This document shows, piece after piece, positions 18,391 to 26,427 of a stretch of DNA of 64,000 nucleotides. This DNA comes from Caproiciproducens sp. CPB-2 (GTDB lineage: Bacteria; Bacillota; Clostridia; Oscillospirales; Acutalibacteraceae). The stretch's first letter is position 1. Each line of letters begins with the position of its first letter. The notes under the pieces were generated by a model. The model was not told the DNA's origin. It searched no databases and saw nothing but the letters and a program-made list of their open reading frames with translations. The position numbers and the translations under genes were made by a program. The stretch covers positions 2,170,001-2,234,000 of the forward strand of contig NZ_CP142860.1 of assembly GCF_036287215.1 (NCBI RefSeq), written 5' to 3'.

Positions 18391-19560
18391 TCAGTCGACA
18401 ATATTTTTCAGCCGGGACGTGCCGGTAATTTCCGGCTTCACCCCGAAATAATCAAGAATCGTGGCCGCGATATCGGCAAAGGTCGGCAGTGTGCCCAGAT
18501 TGGCCCCGGCTTTTACCCGTTTGCCGTAAATCACCCAGGGCGTGTACTCGCGGGAGTGGTCGGTGGAGGGTGTGATCGGGTCGCAGCCGTGGTCCGCGGT
18601 AATCATCAGCAGGTCGTCCTCGCGAAGGCCCGCCAGAATTTCGGGCAGCTTTTCGTCAAAACAGGTCAAGCCTTTGGCGTAGCCGTCCACGTCGTTGCGG
18701 TGGCCGTAAAGCATGTCGAAATCGACCAGATTGATAAAGCACAGGCCGTTGAAGGTTTCCTTCGTCAGCTCGATCGTGCGGTCAATGCCCTCCGCGTTGC
18801 CCTTTGTCCTCATAAACCGGGTAATCCCCCTGCCGGCGAAAATATCGTTGATCTTGCCGACGGCGATCACATCATAGCCGTTTTCCTTCAGCTGGTCCAG
18901 CATCGTCGTCTTCGGGGGGAGCAGCGAAAAGTCGTGGCGGTTCGAGGTGCGGGTATAATCCGGATAGGTCCCGACAAACGGCCTTGCGATCACCCGGCCG
19001 ACGCCGTGCTCGCCCGCCAGCAGTTCCCTCGCGATCTGACAGCAGCGGTAAAGCTCTTCCACCGGCACGAGCTCCTCATTCGCCGCTATCTGAAATACGC
19101 TGTCCGCGGAGGTGTAAACGATGAGCGCGCCCGTTTCGGCATGCTCCCTGCCGTAATCCCGGATGACCTCGGTGCCGGAATAAGGCTTGTTGCAAATGAC
19201 CCTGCGGCCCGTTTTTTCTTCAAACGCACGGATGACCTCCGGCGGAAAGCCGTCCGGATAAGTCGGCAGCGGTTTGGGGGAATTGATTCCCGCAATTTCC
19301 CAATGGCCGATCGTGGTGTCCTTGCCCTTGGAAATTTCCCTCATGCGCGCGACCGCGCCCGCGGGGCGCTCCGCCCCCGGGCGGCAGGTGACGCCGTCGA
19401 TATTGAAAAGGCCCAGCTTCTGCATGTTGGGCATATCAAAATACCTGCTTGTCGCGGCGGCGGCAAGCGTATTGCTCCCTTCGTCGCCGTACTCCGCGGC
19501 GTCCGGCTCTTCGCCGATACCGACACTGTCGAGTACAATCAAAAAAACTCGTTTATTCAT
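18391..19560 (-). CDS. deoB: Phosphopentomutase
   Basis: A 389-residue alkaline-phosphatase-superfamily mutase converting (deoxy)ribose-1-phosphate to the 5-phosphate for deoC or the pentose pathway. Metal and catalytic motifs are visible: [15 protein letters not shown] (Asp), [11 protein letters not shown] (the phosphorylated Thr in DTT), ITADHGCDP and DHSREYTP. The length is standard. It starts 15 bp after the LacI-type regulator and is followed by deoD, so both nucleoside products of the two phosphorylases feed into it. Confidence 0.95.
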   Translation of the reverse strand: MNKRVFLIVLDSVGIGEEPDAAEYGDEGSNTLAAAATSRYFDMPNMQKLGLFNIDGVTCRPGAERPAGAVARMREISKGKDTTIGHWEIAGINSPKPLPTYPDGFPPEVIRAFEEKTGRRVICNKPYSGTEVIRDYGREHAETGALIVYTSADSVFQIAANEELVPVEELYRCCQIARELLAGEHGVGRVIARPFVGTYPDYTRTSNRHDFSLLPPKTTMLDQLKENGYDVIAVGKINDIFAGRGITRFMRTKGNAEGIDRTIELTKETFNGLCFINLVDFDMLYGHRNDVDGYAKGLTCFDEKLPEILAGLREDDLLMITADHGCDPITPSTDHSREYTPWVIYGKRVKAGANLGTLPTFADIAATILDYFGVKPEITGTSRLKNIVD

Positions 19561-19575
19561 AGTATCCGCCTTTCT

Positions 19576-20571
19576 TCATTTGCGCATTCTTGTCGTCTGC
19601 CCCATTTTCAGAGAAACGGGCAACACGTTCTCCCTGGAGCTGAGCTTCCCGTTTGCGACCTGATCAATAATCAGTTTTGCCGCAAGCCGCCCGATTTCCT
19701 CGATCGGCTGTACGACGGTGGTCAGCGCAGGCGTCATCAGCGAGCTGAGCTCCACTCCGTCATATCCCACAATCATGATGTCGTCCGGGACTTTTTTATC
19801 CTGTTCGCACAGCACCTTATACAGGGACAGCGCGGTCATATCGCTCAGGGCCAGAATCCCGTCCACATTCGGAAAGCGTTTCAGAAGCTCGCGCGAGCTC
19901 TCGACCGCGTCGAAGCTGTACTGGCTTTCCATAAATAGAGGCTGGATGCCGTGTTCGTTGCAGACGTCCACATAGCCCAGAAAGCGCTGGCTCCCGCTGG
20001 AATATTTCTGCGGCCCGCGCATGAGGACGATATGGCGGCACCCGCACTCGATCAGATGCTCGGTGGCAAGGCGCCCTCCCGAGTAATTGTCGGACTGGAC
20101 CACCGCAGTATAACGGCTGCCTGCGTCCTTGTCCAGAGCGACAACGGGCAGCGGGCAGCTGCGGATTTCTTCATCCAGATTATCATTGTTGGCGGTAATA
20201 ATAATGCCGTCCGCATTCATGGCGGTAAGCATATTGATATAGGCGACTTCCTTTTTCGGATTTTCGTCCGAATTGCACAGGATCATCTTATAGCCGTTCT
20301 GAAACGCCTCATCCTCAATCGCCCGGCCGATCTCGGTCAGGAAAACGTTCAGGATGCTCGGCACGATGTAGCCAATGATCTTAGAAGACTTTTTATAGAG
20401 CGAACGCGCGATTTCATTTGGCTTGAAACCGGTTGCATCGATCGCTTCCAAAACGCGTTTTACTTTTTCGTCACTTACTTTTGCCGTCCCGTTGATGACA
20501 CGAGACACAGTCGCCGACGAAACACCGGCTAATCTCGCCACATCGCTGATCTGAGCCAAAATCATCACCAT
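19576..20571 (-). CDS. LacI-family transcriptional regulator of the deo operon
   Basis: About 331 residues. The N-terminal helix-turn-helix and hinge (ISDVARLAGVSSATVSRVINGT) are followed by a periplasmic-binding-protein-like effector domain. The ORF could be extended upstream, but that part would lie across the operator; AGGAAAG supports the ATG two codons before ATGATTTTG. As first gene of the operon with deoB and deoD, and with a perfect LacI-type palindrome in its own leader, it very probably represses the operon and is relieved by a nucleoside or sugar phosphate. The use of a LacI rather than DeoR regulator here is notable. Confidence 0.9.
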   Translation of the reverse strand: MVMILAQISDVARLAGVSSATVSRVINGTAKVSDEKVKRVLEAIDATGFKPNEIARSLYKKSSKIIGYIVPSILNVFLTEIGRAIEDEAFQNGYKMILCNSDENPKKEVAYINMLTAMNADGIIITANNDNLDEEIRSCPLPVVALDKDAGSRYTAVVQSDNYSGGRLATEHLIECGCRHIVLMRGPQKYSSGSQRFLGYVDVCNEHGIQPLFMESQYSFDAVESSRELLKRFPNVDGILALSDMTALSLYKVLCEQDKKVPDDIMIVGYDGVELSSLMTPALTTVVQPIEEIGRLAAKLIIDQVANGKLSSRENVLPVSLKMGQTTRMRK

Positions 20572-20621
20572 AGCTTTCCTGTTAAAAATGCGGTTGAACC
20601 GGACCCCGTCCCTTTTGAATT

Positions 20622-20637
20622 TTGAAACCGGTTTCAA
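20622..20637. promoter_or_regulatory. LacI-type operator upstream of the regulator-deoB-deoD operon
   Basis: A perfect 16-bp palindrome TTGAAACCGGTTTCAA with the central CG typical of LacI/GalR operators. It starts about 10 bp downstream of the -10 box, around the expected transcript start, where bound repressor would block RNA polymerase. Confidence 0.8.
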
Positions 20638-20646
20638 TGTATTTCC

Positions 20647-20675
20647 ATTCTACACCAGCGTTATCTGATTGTCAA
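20647..20675 (-). promoter_or_regulatory. Promoter of the regulator-deoB-deoD operon
   Basis: Minus strand TTGACA, 17-bp spacer, TAGAAT: a perfect -35 and near-consensus -10, immediately upstream of the palindromic operator. Confidence 0.85.
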
Positions 20676-21025
20676 TATTTTTTCACACTAACAATATTTT
20701 TTGTTTATAATGACCAGCGAACAAGCTTTTTCATCCTGCGAAAACTGTCTTATTCCTCATAATTATATTACAGCGGGCAAAATAGTTCCAGTACTTTTTG
20801 AAATTATTTTCAAAAGAGGCCCTTGCAGCCAGGTTGCAGACAAACTGCCGGACCGCGACAAATCGCGCAAGTCAAGGCGGCAAGCGCCGCAAATAAGGAA
20901 GGGTAACAGCACCTTTCGCGCCTACGGCAATCACGACTGCAGCATTCTGTAGTACTCCTCTGTGCTTCGTCCCGGGGTCGTATAAAATCAGCTTTATGAG
21001 AGTGACTTTGACGTCAGTCTGGTCC
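20676..21025. other. Intergenic region between the deo regulator and CorA
   Basis: About 350 bp with no credible gene. The left third is AT-rich. The rest (from about 20816) is GC-richer and contains short inverted segments such as GGCGGCAAGCGCCGC, but I see no terminator with a T run, tRNA or riboswitch core. Short open frames here lack ribosome sites. Confidence 0.5.
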
Positions 21026-21931
21026 TTACAGTATTTTCTTCTTTTTGAAAAAGAGAATACAGACGACCACAAAAGCAACCGAAAGACCCGCGGCAAAAGC
21101 GTAGCCGTACGGCCACTGAAGCTCCGGCATATACTTGAAATTCATGCCGTACCAGCCGACCAGAAGCGTGAGCGGAAGAAAAATAGCGGTAATCACGGTA
21201 AACAGCTTCATAATCGCGTTCAGCCCGATGTCCACCTGCGACTGATACGCCTCGCGCACCTGCGTGATATAGTCGCGCAGGTTGAGGACGCTCCGGTTCA
21301 GGCGGTCCACCCGGGCCGTAAACATCTTGAAATAGCGCAGCGCGCCGGAGGACAGAATCCCGTTGGAGTTTTCCTCGATGCTCTCCGCGACATCCAGCAG
21401 CTGCTCATAATATTTTTTATAGAACATCAGCCGTTTCCGCATCGCGATGATGTCCTTGATAAAATCCTCGTCCGCGCCCTCCATGACCCGCTCCTCCAGC
21501 GCGGAGATCTCCTCTTCCAGCGCCTGCAGCTCCTCCGAATCATGAATGGTCAGGTTGTTGAAAAATGCGTAAAGAATCCGCGTGATATTCAGGCTGGATG
21601 TTTTGCCGCCCGCAAAAGTATCCAGCACATCCTGTACCGCACGGTTTTCCCTGTTGCTGACAAAGACGATCCGGTCCGGCATGATATACAGCCCGATCCG
21701 GTGGGTCAGATACCGTTCGTTGTCGTTGACGACATTCAGTAGAATAAAGTCATACCCGTCGTACGCCTCCAGCTTGGCGGGACCCGGGTTCGCGCACTCG
21801 CCGAACGTGTGCGGCGCCGCGCAGAAATGACCGGCGCGCAGCTCCTCCGGCGTACAGACGCAGACGGTATCCGGCGCAAACGGAGTTTCCGCTCCCTCAA
21901 GCGTTTCTTTCGTAATCCGATAACACTTCAT
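21026..21931 (-). CDS. CorA-family divalent metal ion transporter
   Basis: About 301 residues; a Mg2+/Co2+ channel-type transporter. The cytoplasmic alpha/beta and long helical N-domain is followed by two C-terminal helices with the pore signature YGMNF between them (near 254-258) and a basic tail FFKKKKIL. The start at MKCYRITKE is chosen because GGGAG lies 7 bp upstream; the longer form adds 17 residues without a ribosome site. It is single and convergent with nothing; a perfect terminator separates it from metQ upstream. Confidence 0.9.
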   Translation of the reverse strand: MKCYRITKETLEGAETPFAPDTVCVCTPEELRAGHFCAAPHTFGECANPGPAKLEAYDGYDFILLNVVNDNERYLTHRIGLYIMPDRIVFVSNRENRAVQDVLDTFAGGKTSSLNITRILYAFFNNLTIHDSEELQALEEEISALEERVMEGADEDFIKDIIAMRKRLMFYKKYYEQLLDVAESIEENSNGILSSGALRYFKMFTARVDRLNRSVLNLRDYITQVREAYQSQVDIGLNAIMKLFTVITAIFLPLTLLVGWYGMNFKYMPELQWPYGYAFAAGLSVAFVVVCILFFKKKKIL

Positions 21932-22041
21932 AGCCATACTCCCTATGTTTTCTTTTCCCGCCCTGCAGCGGTTTTCCCGCACAGGCGGGTTCCGATGGAA
22001 TTAATCCCATTGTAGCAAAATACATCCCTTATTTCAACGCT

Positions 22042-22077
22042 AAAACACCTGCACGGAGAAATCCGTGCAGGTGTTTT
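22042..22077. terminator. Bidirectional terminator between metQ and corA
   Basis: A 16-bp perfect stem AAAACACCTGCACGGA/TCCGTGCAGGTGTTTT with a short loop. A and T flanks make it work on both strands; it ends the metNIQ transcript. Confidence 0.9.
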
Positions 22078-22093
22078 CTGCAATCGCTTTCGC

Positions 22094-22963
22094 TTATTTT
22101 ACCGGAACAACAGCCCCGTTGAACGTATCCGTGATAAAGGTTTTGATTTCCTCGCTCTTCAGCACTTCCACCAGCGCCTTGATATCCTCGCGGCTTTCGT
22201 CGCCTTCGCGGACAGCGATAATGTTGGCGTATGTGGTTGCCGCAAGGGAGTCGTTCGCTTCCACTGCGAGCGCGTCGGAAACCTTCAGATTTCCCTCGAG
22301 AGCATAGTTGCCGTTGATGACGGCCAGGTCCACGTCGGGCAGGGTACGGACCAGCTGGGCAGCTTCAATTTCCGTAAACTTCAGCTTCTTCGGGTTTTCC
22401 GCAATGTCCTTCTGAGTGGCGGTGATCCCGGCGCCGTCCTTCAGCTTGATCAGGCCCTGGTCCTGGAGCAGCAGAAGCGCTCTGGCCTCATTGGAAGTAT
22501 CGTTTGGAACCGCAATGGTCGCGCCTTCCTTCAGATCGGCAAGGGCCTTGGTTTTCCCGGCGTAAATACCGAACGGCTCATAGTGGATGGAGCCCGCGGA
22601 AACAATCTTGGTTCCATTTTCCTTGTTGAATTCATCCAGATACGGCTGATGCTGGAAGTAGTTGGCGTCCAGGTCCTTGCTGTCCAGAGCTTTATTGGGA
22701 AGAACATAATCGGAGAATTCCTTGATCTCAAGATCGTAGCCCTTGTCTTTCAGCAGCTTGGCGGCTTCCTTCAAAATAATCGCGTGCGGTGTCGGGGACG
22801 CGCCGATGACGATTTTCTTGGCTGCCGCCGTGCTTTCCGCTTCGCTGGAAGCCGGGGCGGCAGAGGATGCGGCCGCAGAGGAAGCGGTTGCGGAATTCGC
22901 GCAGCCGGCAAATACAGAAGCAGAGAGTGCCGCAATTAAGATTGCTGATAATAATTTTTTCAT
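22094..22963 (-). CDS. metQ: Methionine-binding lipoprotein MetQ (NlpA family)
   Basis: A 289-residue receptor of the D/L-methionine ABC importer. It has a lipoprotein signal with modified cysteine C21 (SVFAGC), an Ala/Ser/Glu linker, and the NlpA domain with IGASPTPHAIILKEA, FQHQPYLDEFN and the VPNDTSNEARALLLL segment typical of MetQ. It comes last in metN-metI-metQ order, 40 bp after metI, and is followed by the terminator. Confidence 0.93.
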   Translation of the reverse strand: MKKLLSAILIAALSASVFAGCANSATASSAAASSAAPASSEAESTAAAKKIVIGASPTPHAIILKEAAKLLKDKGYDLEIKEFSDYVLPNKALDSKDLDANYFQHQPYLDEFNKENGTKIVSAGSIHYEPFGIYAGKTKALADLKEGATIAVPNDTSNEARALLLLQDQGLIKLKDGAGITATQKDIAENPKKLKFTEIEAAQLVRTLPDVDLAVINGNYALEGNLKVSDALAVEANDSLAATTYANIIAVREGDESREDIKALVEVLKSEEIKTFITDTFNGAVVPVK

Positions 22964-23003
22964 TGTAAAACCTCCAAAATTTCAGATAGGAATCGTTTAT
23001 CGT

Positions 23004-23666
23004 TTAATTTTTTCTTTTGTCGCTCAGTCCGGCCGCCCTCATCCCGATGCCCTGAAGCACCTGAACGATCACAACCAGCAGAATGGTGGCGATCAGCATC
23101 ATCTCGCCCTGCCAGCGGTAAAGGCCGTAATTGATCGCAATCGTGCCCAGCCCGCCGCCGCCGACAACGCCGGCCATGGCGGAATATCCCAGAATCGTGG
23201 TCGTCGCAATGGCGCAGCCCACAATCAGGGAAGGCTTGGATTCGGGAAGCAGGACCTTCCAGATAATCTGGAAGTCGGACGCGCCCATGGACTGCGCGGC
23301 TTCAATCACGCCGATGTCAATCTCTTTCAGCGAGGACTCGACGAGCCTCGCGATAAAGGGCGCCGCCGACAAGGTCAGCGGAACAATGGTTGCCGTGGAA
23401 CCGATGGTGGTGCCCGTCACCATTCTTGTAAACGGAAAGATGGCGATCATCAGGATCAGGAACGGGATGGAGCGGGTCAGATTGACGATCACATCCAGCA
23501 CCTTATACAGAGAAGCGTGCGGGCGGATCCCGTCCTTTGCGCTGGTGAACAGCAGGATTCCCACGGGCAGGCCGATAATATAGGCAAAGAGTGTGGAAAC
23601 CAGTACCATATACAGGGTTTCACCAATGCCCTGCAACAACATGCTCAGCGTTGACTCATCCCACAT
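23004..23666 (-). CDS. metI: Methionine ABC transporter permease MetI
   Basis: A 220-residue permease with five or six helices. The BPD-type coupling motif EAAQSMGASDFQIIWKVLLPE (near 140) contacts MetN. It overlaps metN by 11 bp, so translation is coupled. Length and sequence match MetI. Confidence 0.93.
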   Translation of the reverse strand: MWDESTLSMLLQGIGETLYMVLVSTLFAYIIGLPVGILLFTSAKDGIRPHASLYKVLDVIVNLTRSIPFLILMIAIFPFTRMVTGTTIGSTATIVPLTLSAAPFIARLVESSLKEIDIGVIEAAQSMGASDFQIIWKVLLPESKPSLIVGCAIATTTILGYSAMAGVVGGGGLGTIAINYGLYRWQGEMMLIATILLVVIVQVLQGIGMRAAGLSDKRKN

Positions 23667-24669
23667 AACCGTTCACCTCCTCAGCGGACAGACCCTTCGC
23701 GCGTACATAGTCAAACATCTTCTGCGCCAGAGCCTCGTCCTGCGGCAGCTGGACCACCATCTGGCCAAACGCTTTGCCGTCTATGTCTTTGGTGTCTGCG
23801 TACAGGATATTGACGGGCGCCTTGCAGTCGAGGACCATATTCGCAATGACCGGCTCAAAAGAAGAATTTCCATCAAACACAATGCGCATACATCGCTTGC
23901 TGATCATTTTATCGGGATGTTTCCCTTCGGGGTAGACCAGCTTCTGCGCCGCCGCCGTCTGCGGTCTGTGGAAAATATCCTCCACAGAACCGGATTCGGC
24001 AATCCGGCTGTCGTCAATAATGGCGACGCGGTTGCAGATTTCCTCTATTACGCTCATCTGATGCGTGATAATAACAATGGTGATGCCCATCCGGCGGTTG
24101 ATATCCTTCAGCAGCGCCAGGATCGACGTGGTGGTGGTCGGGTCAAGGGCGCTGGTGGCTTCGTCGCACAAAAGCACCTTCGGATTGGTCGCAAGCGCGC
24201 GGGCAATGGCCACACGCTGTTTCTGGCCGCCGGAAAGCTGGGCGGGGTAAGCCCGGGCCCTGTCGGCCAGGCCGACGAGCTCAAGAAGCTCTTTCGCCCT
24301 TTTTCTTGCGGATGCCCTGTCAGCGCCGGCCAGCTCCAGGGGAAAACAGATATTCTGCTCCGCCGTGCGCTGCATCAGAAGATTGAACTGCTGGAAAATC
24401 ATCCCCATGGACCGGCGAACCGTGCGCAGGTCCTTATCGGAAAGGGCGGACAGGTCGCGCCCGTCGAACAGGACAGTGCCCTCCGACGGCTTTTCCAGCA
24501 TGTTGATACATCGTACCAGCGTGCTCTTACCGGCGCCGCTCATGCCGATAATGCCAAAAATATCGCCTTTTTCAATCGTCAGGTTAATATCGCTTAAAGC
24601 CTGCACCTCAGAATCCTTCGTGTGGAAGGTTTTGCTCAACGATTGAATTTCGATGATAGCCTCGCCCAA
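23656..24669 (-). CDS. metN: Methionine ABC transporter ATP-binding protein MetN
   Basis: A 337-residue ATPase with Walker A GMSGAGKST (near 40), signature LSGGQKQRVAIARAL, Walker B LLCDEATSALDP and switch His (VIITHQMSV). The C-terminal NIL regulatory domain (about 265-337) binds methionine and inhibits transport in known homologues. The start is TTG with GAGGGGGT 6 bp upstream. A consensus promoter lies about 40 bp upstream; the leader is too short for a SAM riboswitch. Confidence 0.94.
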   Translation of the reverse strand: MGEAIIEIQSLSKTFHTKDSEVQALSDINLTIEKGDIFGIIGMSGAGKSTLVRCINMLEKPSEGTVLFDGRDLSALSDKDLRTVRRSMGMIFQQFNLLMQRTAEQNICFPLELAGADRASARKRAKELLELVGLADRARAYPAQLSGGQKQRVAIARALATNPKVLLCDEATSALDPTTTTSILALLKDINRRMGITIVIITHQMSVIEEICNRVAIIDDSRIAESGSVEDIFHRPQTAAAQKLVYPEGKHPDKMISKRCMRIVFDGNSSFEPVIANMVLDCKAPVNILYADTKDIDGKAFGQMVVQLPQDEALAQKMFDYVRAKGLSAEEVNGYVG

Positions 24670-24708
24670 GCCGACACCCCCTCAAATAACATTACTAAAC
24701 ATATAGGA

Positions 24709-24737
24709 ATTATAGTGAATATTGCATAATTTGTCAA
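24709..24737 (-). promoter_or_regulatory. Promoter of metNIQ
   Basis: Minus strand TTGACA, 17-bp spacer, TATAAT: full consensus at both boxes. Confidence 0.9.
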
Positions 24738-24767
24738 TGCATATTGCAAAAATAAATAAAACAAATC

Positions 24768-25430
24768 TTATTCTCCCGTCCACCGGGCGGCAAGCGCCTT
24801 GATTTTTATACCCTTTTCCATGAACATTTTTTCATGTTCGGTCAGCGCATTTCCCTGCTGACCGCCGCCGTGCAGGTCGTAGGTCATAGACAGAATCTCA
24901 AACCCGCTTTCTTCAAAGTACACCAGCGAATCGTCAAAAAGGGCGCCGTCATCGGTTTTAAAGTGGATTTCTCCGCCCTTTTCCAGAATCTGCTTGTAAT
25001 TCTCAAGCTGGCGGGGATAGGTCAGCCGCCGTTTGTGATGCTTGGCCTTCGGCCACGGATTGCAGAAATGAATATAGATTCTCTCCACCGTATCTTCGGC
25101 ATTCATCACGGTGAGAATCCGCTCAATATCCTGCGCCATCAGCACGACGTTGTCCGGCTCTGCGTTCCGCTCCCGGAACGCCTGTTCAATATTCCGTTTG
25201 GCCGGGCCGAGAACGGCATCCTTCAAATCGATTCCCATATAATTGATCTGCGGATTCTGCGGGGCAAGCCCGGCGAGAAAAAGGCCCTTTCCGCAGCCAA
25301 GCTCCAGATGGATGGGCTGCCGCCGCCGGAAAAAGCTGTGCCATTTTCCAATATACTGTGCGGGATTGCGGACAAAAAAGCCGCACGCATCCAGCTCGGG
25401 CGCGGCCCACGGTTTATTGCGCATTCTCAT
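24768..25430 (-). CDS. trmB: tRNA (guanine-N7-)-methyltransferase TrmB
   Basis: A 220-residue SAM-dependent enzyme that makes m7G46 in tRNA variable loops. Motif I is LELGCGKGLFLAGLA (near 43), the Asp-containing acceptor region is MGIDLK, the substrate motif FCNPWPKAKHHKRRLT is diagnostic for TrmB, and the C-terminal segment LTEHEKMF follows. It is 12 bp downstream of the YbaK-type gene and may be cotranscribed. Confidence 0.95.
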   Translation of the reverse strand: MRMRNKPWAAPELDACGFFVRNPAQYIGKWHSFFRRRQPIHLELGCGKGLFLAGLAPQNPQINYMGIDLKDAVLGPAKRNIEQAFRERNAEPDNVVLMAQDIERILTVMNAEDTVERIYIHFCNPWPKAKHHKRRLTYPRQLENYKQILEKGGEIHFKTDDGALFDDSLVYFEESGFEILSMTYDLHGGGQQGNALTEHEKMFMEKGIKIKALAARWTGE

Positions 25431-25442
25431 GACGGTAAACCC

Positions 25443-25931
25443 CTATCCTTTTCCCTGAAGATCCTGCCAGTTTTTGCAGACGTCCACCCATTTCACGCTT
25501 TGGGAAACGTGGAAAAGCTCGTCACAGCTCAGCTCCACGCAGGAGCTTGCGCTGCCGCCCGCGGGGAAAACTTTGGAGAAGCGTTTCAGCGAAACGTCGC
25601 AGTACACCCTTGCGCAGGGCGGATTTCCAAACGGGCAGACGCCCCCTACCTTGTACCCGGTCAGCTGCTCCACCTCGTCGGGAGCAAGCATTTTCGCCTT
25701 TGTGCCGAACTCTGCCTTGAATTTTGCGTTGTCCACCTTGGCGTCTCCCGCAGCGACGACAATCACGCAGCCGCCGCCGCTGTGAAAAGAGATCGACTTT
25801 GCAATGCGCGCTTCCTCAACATTCAGCGCCTGTGCGGCCAGCTCCACCGTCGCGCTCGAAACCGAAAATTCGTGCAGGCGGTCTTCCATCCCGTATAATT
25901 TTAAATAATCCTTTACTTTCTGAACCGACAT
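25443..25931 (-). CDS. YbaK/ProX-family aminoacyl-tRNA deacylase-like protein
   Basis: About 162 residues. The YbaK/EbsC fold is indicated by AKSISFHSGGGCVIVVAAGDAKVDNAKF, where the lysine (about 45) is the catalytic residue, and GGVCPFGNPP. Family members remove mischarged amino acids (Ala or Cys) from tRNA-Pro or tRNA-Cys. Several free cysteines in the C-terminal half are unusual. The second Met is chosen as start since GGAGG is 5 bp upstream. Confidence 0.85.
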   Translation of the reverse strand: MSVQKVKDYLKLYGMEDRLHEFSVSSATVELAAQALNVEEARIAKSISFHSGGGCVIVVAAGDAKVDNAKFKAEFGTKAKMLAPDEVEQLTGYKVGGVCPFGNPPCARVYCDVSLKRFSKVFPAGGSASSCVELSCDELFHVSQSVKWVDVCKNWQDLQGKG

Positions 25932-25958
25932 CATTTCCTCCGGCTTTCCGATATTATT

Positions 25959-25992
25959 GATAGGTACCTATCCGAGCATGTCGAAAACATGC
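25959..25992. promoter_or_regulatory. Palindrome and hairpin in the leader of the YbaK-type gene
   Basis: GATAGGTACCTATC is a perfect 14-bp palindrome, followed 3 bp later by a small hairpin GCATGT-CGAAA-ACATGC. On the minus strand both lie 28-60 bp upstream of the start codon. They may be a repressor site or a leader structure; no family is recognised. Confidence 0.35.
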
Positions 25993-26341
25993 GGACTGTC
26001 AAAAATCGCGGGATTTCCCCGCTGTATTCCGATCAATTATTGAATTCTTTATAGTATAGCATACTGCGTAAAAGTAAAAAGTATTTTTATTCAAATTTGT
26101 AATAAGACACAAATTTCAACGAATTTTTTTCCGTTTTATGTATCTGTTTCCCTATGCCGGAAATCCGGAAATTTCCGCTTCCCAACCGCATTGGCGGCAA
26201 ACCGGACAGCCCGCATAATGACGCCGCCATTTGCATAAAGATTATCACCCGCGAAGAGCACGGCGTACCCCAAATCCCCTTTTTTCGTTAGATTATTATA
26301 ATTTATTACTTTTATATAATTATTTTTATGAAAATAAATCA
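25993..26341. other. Divergent intergenic region with a GC-richer island
   Basis: About 350 bp between divergent genes. The flanks are very AT-rich; an extended -10 box (TGCTATACT) for the YbaK gene lies near 26060 on the minus strand. Between about 26150 and 26280 there is a GC-richer stretch with the open minus-strand reading GDNLYANGGVIMRAVRFAAN. It has no ribosome site, so it may be a gene relic or a structured RNA. I do not recognise it. Confidence 0.4.
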
Positions 26342-26370
26342 TTGTACACGAAAATAAAATAGTGTATATT
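26342..26370 (+). promoter_or_regulatory. Promoter of the diguanylate cyclase gene
   Basis: TTGTAC, 17-bp spacer, TATATT. It lies upstream of the chosen GTG and overlaps an alternative upstream ATG, which it therefore rules out as start. Confidence 0.6.
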
Positions 26371-26427
26371 TTATTTATTGTCATCTGCTGTTTTTTCAAT
26401 CGTGCTACTTGGAAAGGACGTGAGCAT

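Noticed and set aside
18283..19938. Plus-strand open frame of 551 codons across deoB and the regulator
   Set aside because: It spans two well-supported minus-strand genes and shows no recognisable domain; it is a GC-driven shadow.
20701..20952. Small plus-strand frame between the deo promoter and corA
   Set aside because: No ribosome site, no homology recognised and a composition switch in the middle.
24670..24770. SAM riboswitch before metN
   Set aside because: The distance from promoter to start codon is too short and no SAM-box core is present.
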